Shown here in pieces: positions 61,289-64,000 of a stretch of 64,000 nt of DNA. Position numbers and translations under genes: made by a program. Below the pieces are notes generated by a model, which had not been told where the DNA came from, ran no database searches, and was given only the letters and a program-made list of their open reading frames with translations. Position 1 is the stretch's first letter; each line of letters starts with the position of its first letter. The stretch comes from Acidimicrobiia bacterium (GTDB lineage: Bacteria; Actinomycetota; Acidimicrobiia; Spongiisociales; UBA5794), in contig JALSQW010000056.1 of assembly GCA_026985095.1 (NCBI GenBank), positions 71,144-135,143 on the forward strand, given 5' to 3'.

Positions 61289-61770
61289 TCCGTCACGAGC
61301 TCCACGACGACGTCGGGCTGGGGAAGCTCGGTCACCACCGCCGGTGGCGTCGTCCTGGCGAACTCGTCGAGGTACGCCCCGGCTCGGGCGAGGACGTCTC
61401 GCACCACCATCCGGGTCGCGTCGGCGGGGGGCTCCGCCAGGTCCTCCAGTTCCCGGACGTCGGTCGAGATGACGGCGACGCCCCACGATCGGATGTCGTG
61501 GATCATGATCTCCTGGAGGACCTTGTCGGAGGACAAGACGGCGAGCTCTGCGACCACGACGGCCTCGGCATCGCCCGAGCGGACGATGTGCAGGAGGGCG
61601 CGGTAGCCCTCCCGTGAGGACGGCCCCGCCGGCTCTCGGGTGTCGCGGCAGACCGCGACGAGATGGTGACCGTGTTCGGCTACCCACCGTCTGATGCGTT
61701 CCCCCTGGGCGAACGCGGTCTCAGATTCCGCTAGCCCCTGGGACTCGCGTACGTACCCGACGACCCGCAC
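61213..61770 (-). CDS. Serine-recombinase-like N-terminal domain protein, probably inactive
   Basis: A 185-residue protein. VRVVGYVRESQGL keeps the Arg and Ser of the resolvase YxRVS motif, and GPSSREGYRALLHIVRSGDAEAVVVAELAVLSSD matches the region containing the catalytic ELSRLGRD, but both arginines are replaced (LAVLSSD). There is no DNA-binding HTH or zinc domain. It therefore looks like a domesticated, catalytically dead resolvase fold. Start chosen at GTG with GGAGGG just upstream; an ATG at 61824 is possible. Not part of a visible mobile element. Confidence 0.6.
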   Translation of the reverse strand: MRVVGYVRESQGLAESETAFAQGERIRRWVAEHGHHLVAVCRDTREPAGPSSREGYRALLHIVRSGDAEAVVVAELAVLSSDKVLQEIMIHDIRSWGVAVISTDVRELEDLAEPPADATRMVVRDVLARAGAYLDEFARTTPPAVVTELPQPDVVVELVTDQPGGLPPRSGDPGTSAAQTARPSA

Positions 61771-61909
61771 GAACCCTCCAGTCCACGATGCAGCGAGTAT
61801 CGCATCGGCACGGTGAGTGGTCAATCGTGCCGATTCCGCGGTCGAGCGAGAAGGCGGGAGCCGGCCTTCCCGGCAGCCCCTCGCCGGGTCTCCAGCGTGC
61901 CATCCGGTG

Positions 61910-61915
61910 TACGAT
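61910..61915 (+). promoter_or_regulatory. -10 box TACGAT, leaderless type
   Basis: TACGAT ends 7 nt before the ATG of the HNH gene; no Shine-Dalgarno. Confidence 0.5.
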
Positions 61916-61922
61916 TCCCGCC

Positions 61923-62417
61923 ATGGCCCGGGCTCTCATCCTGAACGCCACCTACGAGCCGCTGTCGGTCGTGCCGACCCGGCGGGCGATCGTGCTCGTC
62001 CTGAACGCCAAGGCCGACGTCGTGGAGACGAACGGGGCAGTGTGGCGTTCCGAGCACATGGAGATCCCGTCACCGTCGGTCATCCGGCTCCGCAACTTCG
62101 TCGCGGTGCCCTACGCGCGGCGAGTGCCGCTGAACCGCCGCGCGGTGTTCCTCCGCGACGACTACACCTGTCAGTACTGCGGGGCGAGAGCCGAGAACGT
62201 CGACCACGTCGTCCCCAAGACCCAGGGTGGCCGTCACGAATGGCTCAACGTCGTCGCTGCGTGCCGGCGGTGCAACTCCAAGAAGGGTGGCCGGACGCCT
62301 TCCCAGGCGGGGCTGCGTCTGCGTCGGTCACCTCGCGAGCCGGATCGTCACGCGTGGGTCGCCGTCGCCCTCGGGTCCGACCCGGACGTCGCCTGGGAGC
62401 CCTACCTGGCGTCGTGA
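61923..62417 (+). CDS. HNH endonuclease family protein
   Basis: A 164-residue protein. The N-terminal 75 residues (LILNATYEPLSVVPTRRAIVLVLNAKADVVE) precede a C-terminal HNH domain: zinc cysteines in CQYCG and CRRCNSKKGG, the metal-binding DHVVPKTQGG and NVVAAC. This RNA/DNA-independent chromosomal type is widespread in actinobacteria and cyanobacteria; its role is unknown. No toxin partner or mobile element is adjacent. Confidence 0.88.
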   Translation: MARALILNATYEPLSVVPTRRAIVLVLNAKADVVETNGAVWRSEHMEIPSPSVIRLRNFVAVPYARRVPLNRRAVFLRDDYTCQYCGARAENVDHVVPKTQGGRHEWLNVVAACRRCNSKKGGRTPSQAGLRLRRSPREPDRHAWVAVALGSDPDVAWEPYLAS

Positions 62418-62437
62418 GCCGGGATCACGGCGGCCGC

Positions 62438-63901
62438 TCAGGCGCCGTCGTCGACTCCGACCGCCTTCTCGAGGCAGACGCCTGCGGCCTCGGAGCCGGT
62501 CGATCCCTCGCCATGGATGGGCCGGTGACCGATGGAGAGCTTGGTGCAGAACCAACGCCCCGAATCACTCTCGGTGATCGCGTAGAAGGTGTTCGTGTCG
62601 ACGACCGCGTACGACACCACGCCGATCGACGTCGACGGCGGCGTCTCCGTGCCCGTTTCGACCCACTCGAGCTCCGGAGCGACGGCAGCGAAGTCGGCGG
62701 TCGTCTTGCCGATGAACGTCAGGTTGCCCCGGTCGTAGGTGAGGACCGCGGCGGCGACGGCGCTGCGGAGGAGCGAGCGAGCGACGAGATCGGTGTCCGG
62801 TGCCGGTGGGGTGGAGAACGCGGGCCCCGGCCCGAAGGCATACGGGAGCGGTGCTCCGACGCCACCGAGGTCGCAGAAGGAAGGGTCGACCCCGATCGAG
62901 GGGCGGACGCCTCCCAGGTCGAGCCACGTCGGGTCGCCCGCCGGCGGGTCGAGCCAGATGCCCGCGGGGAGGCGGGAGACGTCGACGAAACGGCCGTCGC
63001 GCGGGGCCGCCATGACGAAGGCGCGCCGAGTGGCGGTGCCGGGCGGGAGCAGCACTCCGGCGGCTCCCAGATAGCGGAAGTAGGGGTCGTCGCCCCCGAC
63101 GGCGGTCTCGGCGGCCGTGGCCGCGGCCGAGCCGTCCTTCCACTGCGCGATCGCGGGGACGTCGGGATACCTGAGCCCGGGCCAGACGTAGTCGGTCGCG
63201 GTCGAGGTGGTGACGTCGACCGCCAACGTGACGATGTGGGCCACCGGCTCGATGGTGGGGTCGCCGCACATGAGCGTCCCGATGCCGGTGGGACGGATAC
63301 GGACACCATCGTCCCACGGGATCTCATCGCCGAGGCGGATCGTCGTGACGTCCGGAACGATCGGCGTCGCCGGCGCCGGTGCGGTGCTCAGGGGCCAGGC
63401 GGCGGCGGCGATGGCGTCCCGTCGGAGCTCGAACCGTCCTTCGCTCGCGCTCGTCGGGACCTCGAATCCGAGGGTCCACCGGCTCCCGAGCCCGGCCTCG
63501 ACGGCGGTCACGTCCGCTCCTGGACGCGCACCATCGAGGGGATGGAGGAGGTCGACGTCGTGGGCGACGCCGTTGGCGTCGACGAACACGAGCCGGGCAC
63601 CGTCGGGGAACCGGCCTCGGTCGAGGTCGCCGATCACGATCGGGACGTCACCGAGGTTGCGGAACGCGACGTCGACGGTGACCCGGTCGTACCCGTCGCG
63701 GTCGCTGGAGCGGGTGATGCGCGCCGCGCCGACGGTGACGGCGTACCCCTCGGCGGTGAACGGTTCGCCCGCGGTGAGCACCGCCACCTCGTCGGTGGCT
63801 GCTGCGGTCTGGAGCTCGACGGAACCGGCGCCGGCCGAGCCGATCCCGGGAGACATGGCGAGGACGGACGCGGCGAGCACCGTTCCGATCAGCTTGCGCA
63901 C
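62438..63901 (-). CDS. Secreted protein of unknown function
   Basis: A 487-residue exported protein. The N-terminus VRKLIGTVLAASVLAMSPGIGSAGA is a Sec signal peptide with a likely cleavage after an Ala-x-Ala-type site. The next about 110 residues (YAVTVGAARITRSSDRDGYD, VTVDVAFRNLGDVPIVIGD) resemble extracellular beta-sandwich domains of the DUF4352 kind; the rest is unrecognised, with a few cysteines that may pair. A GGAGGAG Shine-Dalgarno fixes the GTG start. The last 99 bases of the window (63902-64000) contain only its upstream region. Confidence 0.62.
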   Translation of the reverse strand: MRKLIGTVLAASVLAMSPGIGSAGAGSVELQTAAATDEVAVLTAGEPFTAEGYAVTVGAARITRSSDRDGYDRVTVDVAFRNLGDVPIVIGDLDRGRFPDGARLVFVDANGVAHDVDLLHPLDGARPGADVTAVEAGLGSRWTLGFEVPTSASEGRFELRRDAIAAAAWPLSTAPAPATPIVPDVTTIRLGDEIPWDDGVRIRPTGIGTLMCGDPTIEPVAHIVTLAVDVTTSTATDYVWPGLRYPDVPAIAQWKDGSAAATAAETAVGGDDPYFRYLGAAGVLLPPGTATRRAFVMAAPRDGRFVDVSRLPAGIWLDPPAGDPTWLDLGGVRPSIGVDPSFCDLGGVGAPLPYAFGPGPAFSTPPAPDTDLVARSLLRSAVAAAVLTYDRGNLTFIGKTTADFAAVAPELEWVETGTETPPSTSIGVVSYAVVDTNTFYAITESDSGRWFCTKLSIGHRPIHGEGSTGSEAAGVCLEKAVGVDDGA

Positions 63902-64000
63902 GCGGCTCCTCCTTCGTTCATGTCCCCATCGGCACGCCACCGCCGTCGGTTGATGGGAATCCGAGCGGTGCGGGATGCGTCGGTGAGCGGCGCTCAGTTC

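Noticed and set aside
61213-61824. A transposon or integron signalled by the resolvase-like gene.
   Set aside because: No inverted repeats, partner transposase, attachment site or composition change is seen around it, and the catalytic arginines are gone.
1-64000. tRNA, rRNA or riboswitch genes, including a SAM riboswitch before the AdoMet synthetase.
   Set aside because: Reading both strands by eye I found no T-loop/anticodon arrangement, no rRNA-like sequence and no room for a SAM riboswitch, since the synthetase start lies 11 bp from the upstream gene. A covariance-model search would be needed to be certain.

Overview
The window is chromosomal DNA from a strongly GC-rich bacterium, most likely an actinomycete (Actinomycetota; an Acidimicrobiia-like lineage is plausible but not proven). 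Reasons: a Septum_form-type membrane protein, a DUF3040 protein next to DNA polymerase IV and a MoxR/DUF58/transglutaminase trio, an F420-type PPOX-fold oxidoreductase, a DEDD exonuclease fused to a GIY-YIG nuclease, many GTG starts, ATGA/GTGA gene overlaps, and at least 15 genes whose start codon lies 6-8 nt after a TAnnnT -10 box (leaderless promoters). The gene content is mainly housekeeping. I found no rRNA, tRNA, CRISPR array, prophage or insertion sequence, and no stretch longer than 300 bases without a gene.

Layout. 1-4565: histidine biosynthesis. A TrpR-like regulator, hisG, hisD, hisC and hisB (cut by the window edge) form a tightly overlapping minus-strand operon, with hisA divergent from it. 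4578-15952: a Cdc48-like AAA ATPase with a degenerate first ATPase domain, an exonuclease/GIY-YIG repair protein behind a consensus SOS box, a DsbA-fold protein, a TrmH methyltransferase, a DapB-fold dehydrogenase, kynureninase, an archaeal-type S-adenosylmethionine synthetase and a NatAB-type ABC exporter. 15977-20553: a nitroreductase, the three-gene proton-translocating transhydrogenase operon and a DapA-like lyase, with two arrays of the same 36-37 bp tandem repeat bracketing the transhydrogenase operon. 20599-26839: an F420-type oxidoreductase, a GltS-like flavoprotein, a broken flavoprotein fragment, an HmuY-like protein, 6-phosphogluconate dehydrogenase and an M1 metallopeptidase lipoprotein.

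26877-33043: branched-chain amino acid operon ilvB-ilvN-ilvC-leuA-leuB. ilvB is preceded by a promoter with a perfect -35 box, an 11-codon leader peptide ending in Val-Leu-Ile-Leu-Met, a perfect 11-bp hairpin and an intrinsic terminator: a classical attenuator. A second short ORF coupled to ilvC, with a hairpin around its stop codon, sits in front of leuA. 33123-44466: plus-strand genes for a NYN-domain protein, an orphan histidine kinase, a small Cys-rich protein, a QueG-like reductase, small membrane proteins, a metallophosphoesterase, a methyltransferase with no usable start codon, an SRPBCC-ArsA-ROK kinase-YkvA set and an aminotransferase. 44510-51185: an alpha-glucan phosphorylase divergent from the type II fatty acid synthesis operon fabD-fabH-fabG-acpP-fabF.

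51216-63901: small membrane and cupredoxin-like proteins, a histidine phosphatase divergent from dinB, DUF3040, a MerR regulator, the transglutaminase/DUF58/MoxR trio, small hypothetical proteins, a serine-recombinase-like domain that has lost its arginine pair, an HNH endonuclease and a secreted protein.

The most distinctive signals are regulatory and structural: the ilvB attenuator, the leuA leader candidate, the SOS box, the paired repeat arrays and the leaderless promoters.
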